From positions 1,253,501 through 1,317,500 of the forward strand of contig NZ_CP155567.1 of the NCBI RefSeq assembly GCF_039696035.1: a stretch of DNA of 64,000 nucleotides, written 5' to 3'. Of the stretch, positions 37,006 to 48,503 are shown one piece after another. Both the position numbers and the translations under genes were made by a program. The notes under the pieces were generated by a model. That model searched no databases. It saw nothing but the letters and a program-made list of their open reading frames with translations, and was not told the origin of the DNA. Position 1 is the first letter of the stretch; the number at the start of each line of letters is the position of its first letter. This DNA comes from Microbulbifer sp. SAOS-129_SWC (GTDB lineage Bacteria > Pseudomonadota > Gammaproteobacteria > Pseudomonadales > Cellvibrionaceae).

Positions 37006-37686
37006 ATGTTTAAAACGCTCACTAAATTGATCGCACTGGGGCTGGTAGTTGTTTTTACAGGGTGTGCGAATGTGGCAAAAATGCCGCTCGGGGCTGGCAA
37101 TGCCGATGTTTCCGCAAAGAGTATCCTGCTGGCCAAAGTCCATGTGGTAAACCTGAATAAGCCGGGGCATCAGCCAGATTTGTTTTCGGTTGTTCTGGAG
37201 CAAAATGGCGAGCAACGCGTTTTCAAAGCGCCTACGCTGGTGGTCGATAATGGAGCCGGGGGCAAAGAGTATTTTGTCAGCGTCCAGGCAAATCCGGGTA
37301 AGGCGGTCCTCAAAGTCGTGACCTTTACGCGCTCTGTGCCCTTGCTGCTGAATGCTATTGCTGCACTTCCGCTGGAGTATGCGATCGATGTACCGGCAAA
37401 CCAGGTAGTTTACGTGGGCAATATCGATGCGAAAATCAAGCCCCGTGCGGATGGACAGCCGCGTGCCGGTTCTGTAATTCCGTTGATCGACCAGGCGGTA
37501 GCCGGTTTCTCCACTGGCACCTTCGACGTACAGATTACCGACAACTACGACCAAGACACGGCGGAGCTGCGGTCCAAGTATCCCTATCTGGCCAAGCAGG
37601 ACATCAGTAAGTTGGTTCTGCCGCAATGGACGCATCCGGATCTGCGCGATAAGAAAAACACCGTGATTGCGGTCAATACCAAGTAA
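37006..37686 (+). CDS. Lipoprotein of unknown function
   Basis: A 226-residue protein that I do not recognise. The N-terminus ends VVFTGCANV, a lipobox, so it is a lipoprotein. The body is beta-rich (LLAKVHVVNLNKPGH, FSVVLEQNGEQRVFKAPTL) with YAIDVPANQVVYVGNID later. Its base composition is clearly more A/T-rich than its neighbours, and the 140 bp upstream are still more so, which hints at acquisition from outside. The ATG at 37006 puts the signal peptide at the start. It has its own terminator. Confidence 0.8.
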   Translation: MFKTLTKLIALGLVVVFTGCANVAKMPLGAGNADVSAKSILLAKVHVVNLNKPGHQPDLFSVVLEQNGEQRVFKAPTLVVDNGAGGKEYFVSVQANPGKAVLKVVTFTRSVPLLLNAIAALPLEYAIDVPANQVVYVGNIDAKIKPRADGQPRAGSVIPLIDQAVAGFSTGTFDVQITDNYDQDTAELRSKYPYLAKQDISKLVLPQWTHPDLRDKKNTVIAVNTK

Positions 37687-37703
37687 AGTACATTTATAAA
37701 TGT

Positions 37704-37732
37704 AAAAAAAGCGGGCATCGCCCGCTTTTTTT
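37704..37732. terminator. Bidirectional rho-independent terminator
   Basis: AAAAAAA, GCGGGC-ATC-GCCCGC, TTTTTTT, 17 bp after the lipoprotein gene. Confidence 0.88.
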
Positions 37733-37821
37733 ATGTTTTAGAGCCCGCTGAAAAGCGCTCCAGGTGCACCCTCGTTGTTTTAGGTCACCACTAAACTATC
37801 CACAGCGCCGAGAACGAATGA

Positions 37822-37842
37822 GGGCGAACACAAGGCTCGCCC
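37822..37842 (+). repeat. Palindromic repeat P4
   Basis: GGGCGAAC-ACAAG-GCTCGCCC, imperfect by one pair. DnaA-box-like sequences lie on both sides: CTATCCACA at 37796 and a perfect TGTGGATAA at 37857. Confidence 0.7.
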
Positions 37843-37856
37843 AGAAAATTCCCTGC

Positions 37857-37865
37857 TGTGGATAA
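37857..37865 (-). other. DnaA-box-like sequence near P4
   Basis: TGTGGATAA is the exact complement of the consensus TTATCCACA. It lies 15 bp after palindrome P4. A single box is not evidence for an origin; see the same pairing at 57281. Confidence 0.3.
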
Positions 37866-37877
37866 CTACGTACCGCA

Positions 37878-38720
37878 CTATTTCCGCTGCAACTCCCGCG
37901 AGTGCGAGTCGGTTCCCGGATCCCCCTCCTGCCGCAACCGCTCAATCCACAGCGCAGTACCGCCGGCCACCGCTGCCGGCATCACGAAGATATTCAGGAT
38001 CGGCACCATCTTCGCCAGCATCACAGCACCGCCGAAACTGAGTGTGGTCAGCTTGCGCCGGCGCAGTACGCGTTTCAGTTCGTCGAAAGGGCGCTGGTGG
38101 TTGTCGAGCGGATAGTCCACATACTGGATAGCCATGCACCAGGCGCCCCACAACACGCCGAGCGCTGCGGGAATGAAAACGGTCACACTGGTGATAAAGC
38201 TGATCAGCAAAATCACCAGTCCCCAGCCGAGGAAATACCACAGCTTGCGCATTTCCCGCCCCAGCGTGCGCCATACCATGCTCGGCAGTGACTCCGCTGG
38301 CGGTGCCTTGCCGGTCAGCATCTCCTCGACCTTTTCCGCCAGGAAGCCATTGAATGGCGCGGCGATGATATTGGTGATGACACTGAACAGGTAGCCGTAA
38401 ACGAACAGGAACAGCAGCGCCACCACGATGGCGATCAGCCACGCCAGCCAGTGAAAAACGCTGGCCAGCCAGGCCGCGGCCTTGGCCATGGCCGCGCTGA
38501 ACCAGGACATATGCTCGGTATTGACCGGTGTGTTGGACAGCAGGCTGTTGAGGTAGTCCACCAGGCCGCTCAGCTGTGACAGCATGATTGCTGTCAGCGC
38601 GATAAACAGCACCAGGTTGATGATCAATGGCACGATGATAAAGCGACGCAGCTCGCGCCGGGTCAGCAGGCGGGCGCCATAAAGCAGGGCATCGACGCCG
38701 TGTATCGGGTTGGAAGTCAT
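37878..38720 (-). CDS. cysZ: CysZ/EI24-family membrane protein
   Basis: A 280-residue inner membrane protein of the EI24 domain family with four to six hydrophobic segments. It begins MTSNPIHGVDALLYGARLL, typical of CysZ. CysZ takes up sulfate for cysteine synthesis. The start at 38720 is chosen by this N-terminus; an open frame reaches back to 38870 without meaning. The PA4642-type gene ends 10 bp upstream on the same strand, so they are cotranscribed. No other cys gene lies nearby, so the sulfate role is by family only. Confidence 0.85.
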   Translation of the reverse strand: MTSNPIHGVDALLYGARLLTRRELRRFIIVPLIINLVLFIALTAIMLSQLSGLVDYLNSLLSNTPVNTEHMSWFSAAMAKAAAWLASVFHWLAWLIAIVVALLFLFVYGYLFSVITNIIAAPFNGFLAEKVEEMLTGKAPPAESLPSMVWRTLGREMRKLWYFLGWGLVILLISFITSVTVFIPAALGVLWGAWCMAIQYVDYPLDNHQRPFDELKRVLRRRKLTTLSFGGAVMLAKMVPILNIFVMPAAVAGGTALWIERLRQEGDPGTDSHSRELQRK

Positions 38721-38730
38721 ACTGTGCCCC

Positions 38731-39030
38731 TCAGGATCGGGCGCCGGCGTTCTTAAGGACTTCCGCGTAGTCGCTGCCCTGGCGGTGTTCCTCGATTCGT
38801 GCCAGCAGTGTTTTGCCATCCGGGCCGGGGCTGTCGAGGTCGAGATTCTGTTCCAGGAAAAGACGCACAAAGGTGGTGAAGCTTTCCGCGGTCATGCTGC
38901 GATAGGCGCGCTCCAGCAGGAAATAGTCCCGCGCCATGCCATCCGGCGCCTCGCCGACCAGAAAACCGGCGATGCGCTCATCGTCGAACACTTCGCCGAG
39001 GACTTTCTGTTTGTCTTTTTTCAGGCTCAC
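38731..39030 (-). CDS. PA4642-family small protein
   Basis: A 99-residue protein that starts with GTG at 39030 (GGAAGAG is 4 bp upstream). The sequence MSLKKDKQKVLGEVFDDERI and on through FLVGEAPDGMARDYFLLERAYR fits the PA4642 family of pseudomonads, function unknown. It is acidic and predicted all alpha-helical with no membrane segment. It is just upstream of cysZ. Confidence 0.82.
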   Translation of the reverse strand: MSLKKDKQKVLGEVFDDERIAGFLVGEAPDGMARDYFLLERAYRSMTAESFTTFVRLFLEQNLDLDSPGPDGKTLLARIEEHRQGSDYAEVLKNAGARS

Positions 39031-39057
39031 AATCTCTTCCTTAAACTGTCGGTGGTT

Positions 39058-39081
39058 GCAGTGGCGGCCCGCCGCCACTGC
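39058..39081 (-). terminator. Hairpin between the amidase and PA4642-type genes
   Basis: GCAGTGGCGGC-CC-GCCGCCACTGC, an 11-bp inverted repeat (the innermost pairs must stay open). There is no T tract. It may separate the two transcripts. Confidence 0.4.
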
Positions 39082-39098
39082 CGTGACGGCGGCCGATT

Positions 39099-40643
39099 TT
39101 AGTTCGGATCGCCGGCCAGGAACTCGGGCGCGCGGCGCTCGTGGCTGGCCTGTTCGTAATTGTACGCAGTGCGAATGAGTCTGTCCTCCTGCCGGGCGCT
39201 GGCAAAAAATGAAATACCTACCGGCAGGTGGTCGACAAAGCCCATAGGAACGGTAATGTGCGGATACCCGGCTACGGCGGCGGGGGTGGTGGCGGAGCCC
39301 AGATAGTGGTCGCCGCTGATGTGATCGATTTTCCACGCCGGGGCGGTCGTCGGCGCTACCAGTATGTCCACGTGATATTTCTTCATGGTGGCATCGATAC
39401 CGTCAGCGCCGGCGAGCTTTTTCAGGCGCGCCACCTGGGCGGCATACTCCGGCTCATCGCGACCGCGGGAAGCCTGCGCCTGCACAAAGATCTCCTGATC
39501 GAAGTAGGGCATTTCCGCCCCGGCCTGTTCGCGGTTGCCGCGTATCAGCGATTGCAGTGACTTGTAGTCGCCGGTGGTTCCGGCCAGGTATTCATTCAGT
39601 GCATCCTTGAAGTCCCAGGCCAGCAGTTCGAATTCCTTTTCTTCAATGGCGTCCAGCGTTTCGATATTGGCGTTGTCGACAATGGTGGCACCTTTCGAGC
39701 GCAGAGTCTGCACGGCCTGCTCGAAGACGGCATCGGTCTGCGGGTGATAGCCCATCAGGTAGCGCACCACGCCGATACGCACGCCTTTCAGGCCGCCGTT
39801 CACCAGCTGCCCGGCGTAGCGGCCGGTCGGGGCAAAGCCGTCGGGGTCCTTGTCGTCGCGGCCGGTCATCGCATCCAGCAGCAGTACCGCGCCGGTTACC
39901 GTCGTCGCCATCGGGCCGGCAGTGTCCTGGTGAATGGAAATGGGAATAATGCCGGAGCGGCTGATAAGGCCGAGCGTCGGCTTGATGCCGACGATCCCAT
40001 TGATGGCCGCGGGGCAGGTTACCGAGCCGTCGGTTTCGGTGCCCACTGCGAGCGGCACCAGGCCGGCGGCTACGGCGATGGCGGAACCGGAGCTGGAACC
40101 GCACGGCGAGCGGCTCAGGTCATAAGGGTTGTGCGCCTGGCCGCCGGTGCCGCTCCAGCCACTGGACGAGTGGGTGGAACGGAAATTGGCCCACTCGCTC
40201 AGGTTGGCCTTGCCGAGAATGATGGCGCCGGCTGCGCGCAGCTGGGCCACCAGGAAGGCATCGTGCTGCGGGAAATTGTCCTTCAGCAGTACTGAGCCGG
40301 CGGTGTTGGCCATACCGTCACCGGTGTCGATGTTGTCCTTGAGCAATACCGGAATACCGTGCAGTGGCCCGAGTACCTTGCCCTCGGCGCGCAGCCGGTC
40401 GAGGCGCCGGGCGTCCTCGAGCGCGTGCGGATTGATCTGGGTGACTGCGTGCAGCGATTTGTTACGTGCTTTGATGCGCTGCAGGTAAGTGGTCACCAGC
40501 TGGGCCGAGGTCGTGCGGCCGGCGCTCAGGGCCGCGCGCAGTTCGCCGGCAGTGGCGTAGTCTTTATTGTCATTGGCGGCGAGCGCCGTGGTGGCGAACA
40601 GCAGCGCCACGGCGCCGCAGGCGAGCATTTTTATTGTTTTCAT
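39099..40643 (-). CDS. Exported amidase, amidase-signature family
   Basis: A 514-residue Ser-Ser-Lys hydrolase. The signal peptide ends TTALAAND. Lys102 (GIPVLLKDNIDT) and the SPCGSSSGSA and GTETDGSVTCPA segments give the catalytic triad. It is a relative of GatA, but the signal peptide and the lack of partners show a different, extracytoplasmic job: hydrolysis of an unknown amide, perhaps a peptide or amide nutrient. Confidence 0.9.
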   Translation of the reverse strand: MKTIKMLACGAVALLFATTALAANDNKDYATAGELRAALSAGRTTSAQLVTTYLQRIKARNKSLHAVTQINPHALEDARRLDRLRAEGKVLGPLHGIPVLLKDNIDTGDGMANTAGSVLLKDNFPQHDAFLVAQLRAAGAIILGKANLSEWANFRSTHSSSGWSGTGGQAHNPYDLSRSPCGSSSGSAIAVAAGLVPLAVGTETDGSVTCPAAINGIVGIKPTLGLISRSGIIPISIHQDTAGPMATTVTGAVLLLDAMTGRDDKDPDGFAPTGRYAGQLVNGGLKGVRIGVVRYLMGYHPQTDAVFEQAVQTLRSKGATIVDNANIETLDAIEEKEFELLAWDFKDALNEYLAGTTGDYKSLQSLIRGNREQAGAEMPYFDQEIFVQAQASRGRDEPEYAAQVARLKKLAGADGIDATMKKYHVDILVAPTTAPAWKIDHISGDHYLGSATTPAAVAGYPHITVPMGFVDHLPVGISFFASARQEDRLIRTAYNYEQASHERRAPEFLAGDPN

Positions 40644-40768
40644 GGATAGTCCTTGTTCAGTTCAGGGACATGGGATGTCTCTTGCACTGCCCATACTACC
40701 GAATTCTGCAATGAAATCTCGCCTGCCGGCTGACTGGCGGGCACCCATTGGTGCCGCGCCCCGGTGCA

Positions 40769-42457
40769 TCACTCTTCCAGGCCGAGCTCGGCGATGGAGA
40801 TTTCGCGCATGCGGAATTTCTGGATCTTGCCGGTCACGGTCATCGGGAATTCATCCACAAACTTGAAATAGCGGGGGATTTTAAAGTGGGTGATTTTTCC
40901 CCGGCAGAAATCCCGTAGCGCCTCTTCTGTCACGGTGCCCGCGTCTGCGCGCAACCTGATCCAGGCGACCAGTTCCTCACCGTATTTCCTGTCGGGCACG
41001 CCGGTGATCTGCACATCCGAAATGGCGGGGTGGGTGTAGAGAAACTCCTCGATCTCCTTCGGGTAGATGTTCTCGCCGCCGCGGATCACCATATCCTTGA
41101 TGCGGCCGACGATCTGGATGTAGCCCTCGTCGTCCATACAGGCCAGATCACCGGTGTGCATCCAGCCGTCGCTGTCGATGGCGTCGCGGGTGGCGGCTTC
41201 GTTGTCCCAGTAGCCGAGCATGACACTGTAGCCGCGCGTGCACAGCTCGCCGATTGCGCCGCGTGCCAGCGTTTCGCCGCCGGCCGGGTCGACGATCTTC
41301 GATTCCAGGTGTGGCTGGGTGCGGCCGACCGTGGTCACGCGCTTGTCAAAGGCGTCATCGGCAGCGGTCTGGGTGGAAACCGGGCTGGTTTCGGTCATGC
41401 CGTAGGCTATCTGCACTTCCTGCATATGCAGGCGGCTGTTGACCGCCTTCATCACTTCGGCGGGGCAGATGGAGCCCGCCATGATGCCGGTGCGCAGGCT
41501 GCTGAGGTCGTACCGGTCAAATTCCGGGTAATCCAGCTCGGCGATAAACATGGTCGGCACCCCATAGAGTGCCGTGGCCCGCTCCGCTGCCACGGTTTCC
41601 AGTACCGCGCCGGGATCGAAACCCTCGCCCGGGTAGATCATGGTGGCGCCGTGGGTCACGCAGCCCAGGTTGGCCATCACCATGCCGAAGCAGTGGTACA
41701 GCGGTACAGGAATTACCAGCCGGTCTTTTTCCGTGAGGCCGATGCTCTCGGCGACAAAAAAGCCGTTGTTGAGAATATTGCGGTGGGACAGGGTGGCGCC
41801 CTTGGGGGCACCGGTGGTGCCGGACGTGTACTGGATATTGATCGCGTCGCCGCAGTGCAGGCGCCCCTGCGCTGCCGCCAGTTGTGCGGGATCGATCTGG
41901 TTGGCCCTGGTGAGCAGGTCAGTCCAGCGCCACAGCCCTTGGTATTCCCGCTCGCCCAGTGTTACCACCGCCTGCAGGTGCGGCAGCCTGGCTGCGCTCA
42001 GCTCGCCGCGGGCGGCGTCGCGCAGCTCCGGCGCCAGTTCGTAGAGCATGCCGGTGTAGTCGGACTGCTTGAAGCGCTCGGCCGTCACCAGCAAGCGCGC
42101 GCCTGAATGGTTGAGCGCATACTCGAGTTCGTGCAGCCGGTATGCCGGGTTGATATTGACCAGGATGGCGCCGATCTTGGCGGTGGCGAACTGCAGTGTG
42201 GTCCACTGGGCGCAGTTGGGCGACCAGATGGCGACGCGATCCCCCTGGCGGATACCGCTGGCCAGCAGGGCCCGTGCACAGGAATCAACCTGCTGGCGGA
42301 ATTCCCGGTAGGTCCAGCGGATGCCCTGATGGCGGCTGACCAGCGCCTCGTTGTCGGGAAAACGGTTGACGACCTGATCGAGCTTGTCGCCGATGGTCAT
42401 TTCGATCAGCGGTTGCGTGGCTTCACCGCGGGTATAGCTGGGGACGGGCTGGGTCAT
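40769..42457 (-). CDS. AMP-binding acyl-CoA ligase
   Basis: A 562-residue ANL-superfamily enzyme. The P-loop is [20 protein letters not shown], then [53 protein letters not shown] and, near the end, [11 protein letters not shown] with the catalytic Lys. This is the AMP-binding/acyl-CoA synthetase set of medium or long acyl chains. The substrate cannot be read from the sequence. It stands alone. Confidence 0.92.
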   Translation of the reverse strand: MTQPVPSYTRGEATQPLIEMTIGDKLDQVVNRFPDNEALVSRHQGIRWTYREFRQQVDSCARALLASGIRQGDRVAIWSPNCAQWTTLQFATAKIGAILVNINPAYRLHELEYALNHSGARLLVTAERFKQSDYTGMLYELAPELRDAARGELSAARLPHLQAVVTLGEREYQGLWRWTDLLTRANQIDPAQLAAAQGRLHCGDAINIQYTSGTTGAPKGATLSHRNILNNGFFVAESIGLTEKDRLVIPVPLYHCFGMVMANLGCVTHGATMIYPGEGFDPGAVLETVAAERATALYGVPTMFIAELDYPEFDRYDLSSLRTGIMAGSICPAEVMKAVNSRLHMQEVQIAYGMTETSPVSTQTAADDAFDKRVTTVGRTQPHLESKIVDPAGGETLARGAIGELCTRGYSVMLGYWDNEAATRDAIDSDGWMHTGDLACMDDEGYIQIVGRIKDMVIRGGENIYPKEIEEFLYTHPAISDVQITGVPDRKYGEELVAWIRLRADAGTVTEEALRDFCRGKITHFKIPRYFKFVDEFPMTVTGKIQKFRMREISIAELGLEE

Positions 42458-42643
42458 CGCCGTTACCTCTTGTTGTTCTCTGTCTGTTATTGATTATTGG
42501 TCCTTACTTTCCTGACCTTTGTTCCTGTTGTCCAGTGGGTTTTGCAACAGAACAGGGGATTCCGGTCGCGAATGAGGGGGATAAATGGGGCAGAGGGCGG
42601 GATATGGATTGAGCGGGTGGCAAGCGAGTGGCCGCTAGCGGGC

Positions 42644-42669
42644 AAAAAAAAGGGGCGCCGGAGCGCCCC
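42644..42669 (-). terminator. Rho-independent terminator of gatB
   Basis: On the minus strand GGGGCGC-TCCG-GCGCCCC followed by eight T, 25 bp after the gatB stop. It closes the gatCAB operon. Confidence 0.93.
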
Positions 42670-42694
42670 TTTCGGTGCCGGCGGATTTACAGGA

Positions 42695-44146
42695 TTACAG
42701 CAGCGCGTCCAGCTTCTTCTTCAGAATCTGGTTGATCATCTGCGGGTTGGCCTGGCCTTTGGAGGCCTTCATGATCTGGCCGACAAAATAGCCCATCATC
42801 TTCGGTCGCTTGGCCTCGTCCGCGTTGCGGTAGTTTTCCACCTGGGACGCGCTCGCGGCGATGACGTCGTCGACCATCTTCTCGATCGCGCCGGTGTCGG
42901 ATACCTGTTTCAGGCCGCGCTTGTCGATCACCGTATCCGCATCGCCCTCGCCGCCGGCGATGGCCTCGAACACCTGCTTGGCAATCTTGCTGGAAATGGT
43001 GTTGTCTTTGATACGCGCGATCAGCCCGGCCAGGTGTTGCGCCGATACCGGCGACTGGGCAATCGACAGCTCCTCGCGGTTCAGCAGTGCGGCCAGTTCG
43101 CCGGTCATCCAGTTGGCGGCCAGCTTGGGTTCATTGCAGGCCTTTACCACGGTCTCGAAATAGTCGGCACTGGCGCGTTCCTGGGTCAGTTGCTCGGCGT
43201 CGTAGGCAGACAGGCCGTAGTCGCCCTGGAAGCGCGCACTCTTGGCGTCCGGCAGCTCCGGCAAATCGCCGCGCAGTTTTTCTACATAGTCGTCGGTCAG
43301 TACGACCGGCAGCAGGTCGGGACAGGGGAAGTAGCGGTAATCATTGGCCACTTCCTTGCTGCGCATGGAGCGCGTTTCGTTCTTGTCGGCATCGTACAGG
43401 CGGGTTTCCTGGGGGATGCTGCCGCCGTCCTCGAGAATATCGATCTGGCGCTCGGCCTCCACCTTGATGGCGCGCTCGACGAAACGGAAGGAGTTGATGT
43501 TCTTCAACTCGGTGCGCGTGCCGAGTTTCTCGTCGCCTTTCAAACGCACCGACACGTTGGCATCGCAGCGCAGCGAACCCTGGGACATGTCGCCGTCGGA
43601 GATGCCCAGGTAGGTGACGATGCTGTGGATTTTCTTCAGGTAGGCCACCGCCTCGGCGGCACTGCGCATATCCGGCTCGGATACGATTTCGATCAGCGGT
43701 GTACCGGCGCGGTTCAGGTCGATGCCGGACATGCCGTGAAAGTCTTCGTGTAACGATTTACCCGCGTCTTCTTCCAGGTGCGCGTGGTGCAGCCGCACCT
43801 TTTTGCTGCTGCCGTCTTCCAGATGAATCTCCACTTCGCCGGCACCGACGATCGGCTCCGCCAGCTGGGTGGTCTGGTAGCCCTTGGGCAGGTCCGGGTA
43901 AAAATAGTTTTTGCGCTCGAATACCGAGCGCTTGCCGATTTCCGCATTCATCGCCAGGCCGAACAGCACGGCGAAGCGGAACGCCTCTTCATTCGGCACC
44001 GGCAATGTGCCCGGCATGGCCAGGTCGATGGCACAGGCCTGGGTGTTCGGCGCCGCGCCGAAGCGGGTGCTGGCGCCGGAAAAGAGCTTTGATTGGGTGG
44101 CGAGCTGGACGTGAATTTCCAGCCCGATAACGATTTCCCATTCCAC
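42695..44146 (-). CDS. gatB: Aspartyl/glutamyl-tRNA amidotransferase subunit B
   Basis: A 483-residue GatB that activates Glu-tRNA(Gln) or Asp-tRNA(Asn) for amidation. It begins [24 protein letters not shown], has the [13 protein letters not shown] motif and the conserved C-terminal GatB/Yqey domain ending [15 protein letters not shown]. It is last in the gatC-gatA-gatB operon, and the terminator follows. Confidence 0.97.
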   Translation of the reverse strand: MEWEIVIGLEIHVQLATQSKLFSGASTRFGAAPNTQACAIDLAMPGTLPVPNEEAFRFAVLFGLAMNAEIGKRSVFERKNYFYPDLPKGYQTTQLAEPIVGAGEVEIHLEDGSSKKVRLHHAHLEEDAGKSLHEDFHGMSGIDLNRAGTPLIEIVSEPDMRSAAEAVAYLKKIHSIVTYLGISDGDMSQGSLRCDANVSVRLKGDEKLGTRTELKNINSFRFVERAIKVEAERQIDILEDGGSIPQETRLYDADKNETRSMRSKEVANDYRYFPCPDLLPVVLTDDYVEKLRGDLPELPDAKSARFQGDYGLSAYDAEQLTQERASADYFETVVKACNEPKLAANWMTGELAALLNREELSIAQSPVSAQHLAGLIARIKDNTISSKIAKQVFEAIAGGEGDADTVIDKRGLKQVSDTGAIEKMVDDVIAASASQVENYRNADEAKRPKMMGYFVGQIMKASKGQANPQMINQILKKKLDALL

Positions 44147-44173
44147 GTTGGTTCTCTCCTAATTCGGCACTGG

Positions 44174-45619
44174 TTAAACGGCGCTGGCCCGATGCCAGTC
44201 GGTCACCTGCTGGTACTGGTGGGCGGCGTTCAGCATGCGCGCCTCGTCCAGGTAGTTGCCGATAATCTGCAGACCCACTGGCAGACCGTCCACCAGGCCG
44301 CAGGGCAGGGACATGCCGGGCAGGCCCGCCAGGTTGGTGGCGATGGTGTAGATGTCCTCCAGGTACATGGACACCGGATCGGCGACCTTGGCGCCGAGGC
44401 CGAACGCCGGCGACGGTGTGGTCGGGCCCATGATCACGTCCACCTGCTCGAACGCCTGCACGAAGTCCTGCTTGATCAGGCGGCGTACCTGCTGCGCCTT
44501 GTTGTAGTAGGCGTCGTAGTAGCCGGCAGACAGGGCATAGGTGCCGACGAGAATGCGGCGCTTGACCTCCTCGCCGAAACCCTCGCCGCGGGAACGCATA
44601 TACAGATCGCGCAGGTCGGCCGGGTTTTCGCAGCGGTGGCCGTAGCGCACGCCGTCGAAGCGCGACAGGTTGGCCGAGGCCTCTGCCGGTGCGATCACAT
44701 AGTAAGCGGGGACCGCCAGATCCGTATGCGGCAGGCTGATGTCCACCAGCTGCGCACCGAGTTTTTCGAACTCTTGCAGCGCTGCCTGTACCCGCGCGGC
44801 TGTGTCCGCGTTCAGCCCTTCACCAAAATATTCTTTCGGTACGCCGATCTTCAGGCCTTCGATGGAATTGTTCAGCTCTGCGGCATAGTTCTGTGGCCCG
44901 CGCTGCAGGTTGGTAGAGTCGCGCGCGTCGCTGCCGGCCATCACCGACAGCATCAGTGCCGCATCCTCGGCCGTGCGGGCAATGGGGCCGCCCTGGTCGA
45001 GGCTGGAGGCAAAGGCCACCATGCCCCAGCGGGACACGCGGCCGTAAGTGGGCTTGATACCGGTGGTGCCGGTCAGCGCCGCTGGCTGGCGAATGGAGCC
45101 GCCGGTATCGGTAGCGGTGGCTCCTGGCACCAGCTGTGCGGCCACGGCGGCAGCGGAGCCGCCGGAGGAGCCACCGGCAACGCAGGCGCTGTTCCACGGA
45201 TTCTTCACCGCGCCGTAGTAGCTGCTCTCATTGGAGGAGCCCATCGCGAACTCGTCCATATTGGTCTTGCCCAGCGACACGGCCCCGGCCTGTTTGAAGT
45301 TCTCCACTACCGCGGCGTCGTAGGGCGGCACAAAGTTGTCGAGCATCTTCGAGCCACAGCTGGTGCGTACACCGCTGGTGCAGAACAGGTCCTTGTGGGC
45401 GATGGGCACGCCGCACAGGGCCGGCGCATCGCCGCCGGCGAGGCGCTGGTCGGCGCTCGCGGCCCCGGCCAGGGCCTGTTCGGCGGTAACGCTGATAAAG
45501 CTGTTGTAGTTGCCGTCCTGCTGCGCGATGCGATCGAGCAGGTCCTGGGTGATTTCCACACTGGAAAACTGCTTGTCGCGCAGTCCTCGAATAATTTCGG
45601 CGATGGTTAACTGGTGCAT
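44174..45619 (-). CDS. gatA: Aspartyl/glutamyl-tRNA amidotransferase subunit A
   Basis: A 481-residue amidase that frees ammonia from glutamine for tRNA amidation with GatB and GatC. Catalytic Lys76 in [10 protein letters not shown] and the [14 protein letters not shown] and [10 protein letters not shown] segments are present. I start at 45619 ([20 protein letters not shown]), with the typical N-terminus; GGAAGCACC lies upstream. gatC ends 52 bp before it and gatB begins 27 bp after it. Confidence 0.97.
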   Translation of the reverse strand: MHQLTIAEIIRGLRDKQFSSVEITQDLLDRIAQQDGNYNSFISVTAEQALAGAASADQRLAGGDAPALCGVPIAHKDLFCTSGVRTSCGSKMLDNFVPPYDAAVVENFKQAGAVSLGKTNMDEFAMGSSNESSYYGAVKNPWNSACVAGGSSGGSAAAVAAQLVPGATATDTGGSIRQPAALTGTTGIKPTYGRVSRWGMVAFASSLDQGGPIARTAEDAALMLSVMAGSDARDSTNLQRGPQNYAAELNNSIEGLKIGVPKEYFGEGLNADTAARVQAALQEFEKLGAQLVDISLPHTDLAVPAYYVIAPAEASANLSRFDGVRYGHRCENPADLRDLYMRSRGEGFGEEVKRRILVGTYALSAGYYDAYYNKAQQVRRLIKQDFVQAFEQVDVIMGPTTPSPAFGLGAKVADPVSMYLEDIYTIATNLAGLPGMSLPCGLVDGLPVGLQIIGNYLDEARMLNAAHQYQQVTDWHRASAV

Positions 45620-45671
45620 GGTGCTTCCGGATGATTCTTCAGCTCGGGGCGCCGGGATGCGGCGGTCGGAT

Positions 45672-45959
45672 TCAGTCGATGACTTTGGGGACCAGATACA
45701 GGCCCGCTTCGGTCTGCGGGGCGATCGCCTGGAAGGCTTCGCGCTGGTCGCCCTCGGTGACCGCGTCGGCGCGCAGCACCTGCTCTGCGTCCAGCGGGTG
45801 AGCCATGGGCTCGACACCATCGGTATTGACGGCCTGCAGCTGATCGACCAGCTTCAGTACGTCCCCCAGCCGGTTGCTGACCTCTTCTACGGTTTCCTCG
45901 GAGATGGCGATGCGGGCCAGCTCCGCCAGTTTCTCTACGGTTTGCGCATCTACGGCCAT
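45672..45959 (-). CDS. gatC: Aspartyl/glutamyl-tRNA amidotransferase subunit C
   Basis: A 95-residue GatC that tethers GatA to GatB. It runs from [20 protein letters not shown] to the C-terminal [20 protein letters not shown], the usual conserved end. The start is the ATG at 45959; the frame stays open further back without similarity. It is first of the operon and divergent from mreB. Confidence 0.95.
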   Translation of the reverse strand: MAVDAQTVEKLAELARIAISEETVEEVSNRLGDVLKLVDQLQAVNTDGVEPMAHPLDAEQVLRADAVTEGDQREAFQAIAPQTEAGLYLVPKVID

Positions 45960-47364
<1,405 letters not shown>

Positions 47365-47367
47365 CCG

Positions 47368-47534
47368 GCAGGCCCAAAGAGCCTTCCGGGAATTCATTAC
47401 TGTGCAGGGGCGGCCGGTGGCCGCCACCGCGGCTCCGGACGGGCCCTGCCGCCAGTGAGTATTCGATCGGCAACCGCTGCGGTAATGGTTGCCCGAATGT
47501 TCACCAGCGGCAGGGCCTTGCTCTTTGTGCCTGC
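47368..47534 (+). repeat. Long covarying hairpin element, copy C
   Basis: Outer arms: GCAGGC (47368-47373), C/T mismatch (47374/47528), CAAAGAGC (47375-47382) pairing with GCTCTTTG (47520-47527) and GCCTGC (47529-47534). The core-like GGGAATTCATTACTG is at 47388-47402. The inner hairpin (47442-47517) is large and regular: GGCCCTGCCGC, CA, GTGA, GT, ATTCG, bulge, GGCAACC, loop, GGTTGCC, CGAAT, GT, TCAC, CA, GCGGCAGGGCC. It lies between mreB and mreC. Confidence 0.75.
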
Positions 47535-47630
47535 GGGGATGCGGCCATGGGCGGAAGGCCGCCCCGCCGTTCCTGCATTGATGTATGATGCGACAATAAC
47601 CCACTGACTGATTGACCTGTAGACGGGGGT

Positions 47631-48503
47631 CTGCCCATCAAACCGCTATTTACTCGCGGTCCCTCGCCCGAATCCCGCATCCTTGTGCTGGGCCTGGCGG
47701 CGGCCGCACTGATCGTTATCAATATCTACACCGACTGGTTGCAACCGTTGCGCGACAAGGCGGCCAGCCTGGCCGAGCCCTTCTACTGGCTGACCGGTGC
47801 ACCCGCGCGGATGGGCGGCTGGGCCGAAGAGCAGTTCCGCAGCCGCGACGAACTGCTGGAAGAGAACAGCCGCCTGAAGCGCCAGCTGTTGCTGCTGGAG
47901 CAGCGCAGCCAGTTACTGGCCGCGGTCAAGGCAGAGAACACCCAGCTCAAGGAATTGATGAACTCCGCCGAGACCTTGGACGAACAAGTGCTGGTGGCGC
48001 AGGTGATCGGCGTGTCTCCGGATCCGCTCGAGCAGGTATTGATCATCGACAAGGGCCGCGACGACGGCCTGCACCTGGGGACGCCGATTATGGATGCCAG
48101 CGGCCTGCTCGGTCAGGTGATCGAGGCCGGCGCCTCCTCCAGCCGCGTGTTGCTGATTACCGACGCCAGCCACGCCATTCCGGTGCAGGTGCTGCGCAAC
48201 AGCGTGCGCGCGGTGGCCGAGGGCACTGGCGACCTGTACCGCCTGAAACTCCGCCATCTGGCCAATACCAGCGATATCCGTGAGGGTGATCTGTTGCTCA
48301 GCTCCGGTCTTGGCGGGCGTTTCCCCGCCGGTTACCCGGTGGGTGAGGTGATCTCGGTACATCGCGACCCGGGCCACGCCTTTGTCGAGGCGGACGTGCA
48401 GCCGCGCGGGCGTATGAACCGCAGTCGCTTTGTGCTGGCGGTACTGGACGGTGACGATAACAGCGATAACAGCGCCGGAGAGCAGAGCGTTGGAAGCGAA
48501 TAA
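47631..48503 (+). CDS. mreC: Rod shape-determining protein MreC
   Basis: About 290 residues. A membrane helix lies near the N-terminus (LVLGLAAAALIVINIYTDWL), then a coiled coil (RDELLEENSRLKRQLLLLEQ), then the beta-barrel domain. Homologues begin MKPLFxRGPS. Here the conserved IKPLFTRGPSPESRILV is present, but no ATG, GTG or TTG precedes it in frame before a stop at 47613-47615. I place the start at CTG 47631; ATC at 47637, seven bases after GGGGG, is the other choice. A GTG at 47685 would cut off the conserved end. Confidence 0.9.
   Translation: MPIKPLFTRGPSPESRILVLGLAAAALIVINIYTDWLQPLRDKAASLAEPFYWLTGAPARMGGWAEEQFRSRDELLEENSRLKRQLLLLEQRSQLLAAVKAENTQLKELMNSAETLDEQVLVAQVIGVSPDPLEQVLIIDKGRDDGLHLGTPIMDASGLLGQVIEAGASSSRVLLITDASHAIPVQVLRNSVRAVAEGTGDLYRLKLRHLANTSDIREGDLLLSSGLGGRFPAGYPVGEVISVHRDPGHAFVEADVQPRGRMNRSRFVLAVLDGDDNSDNSAGEQSVGSE

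Noticed and set aside
36973..37635. A 220-codon minus-strand frame opposite the orphan lipoprotein
   Set aside because: The plus strand has a lipobox, a ribosome-site-like GGGGA and a terminator at its end; the minus frame has none of these.
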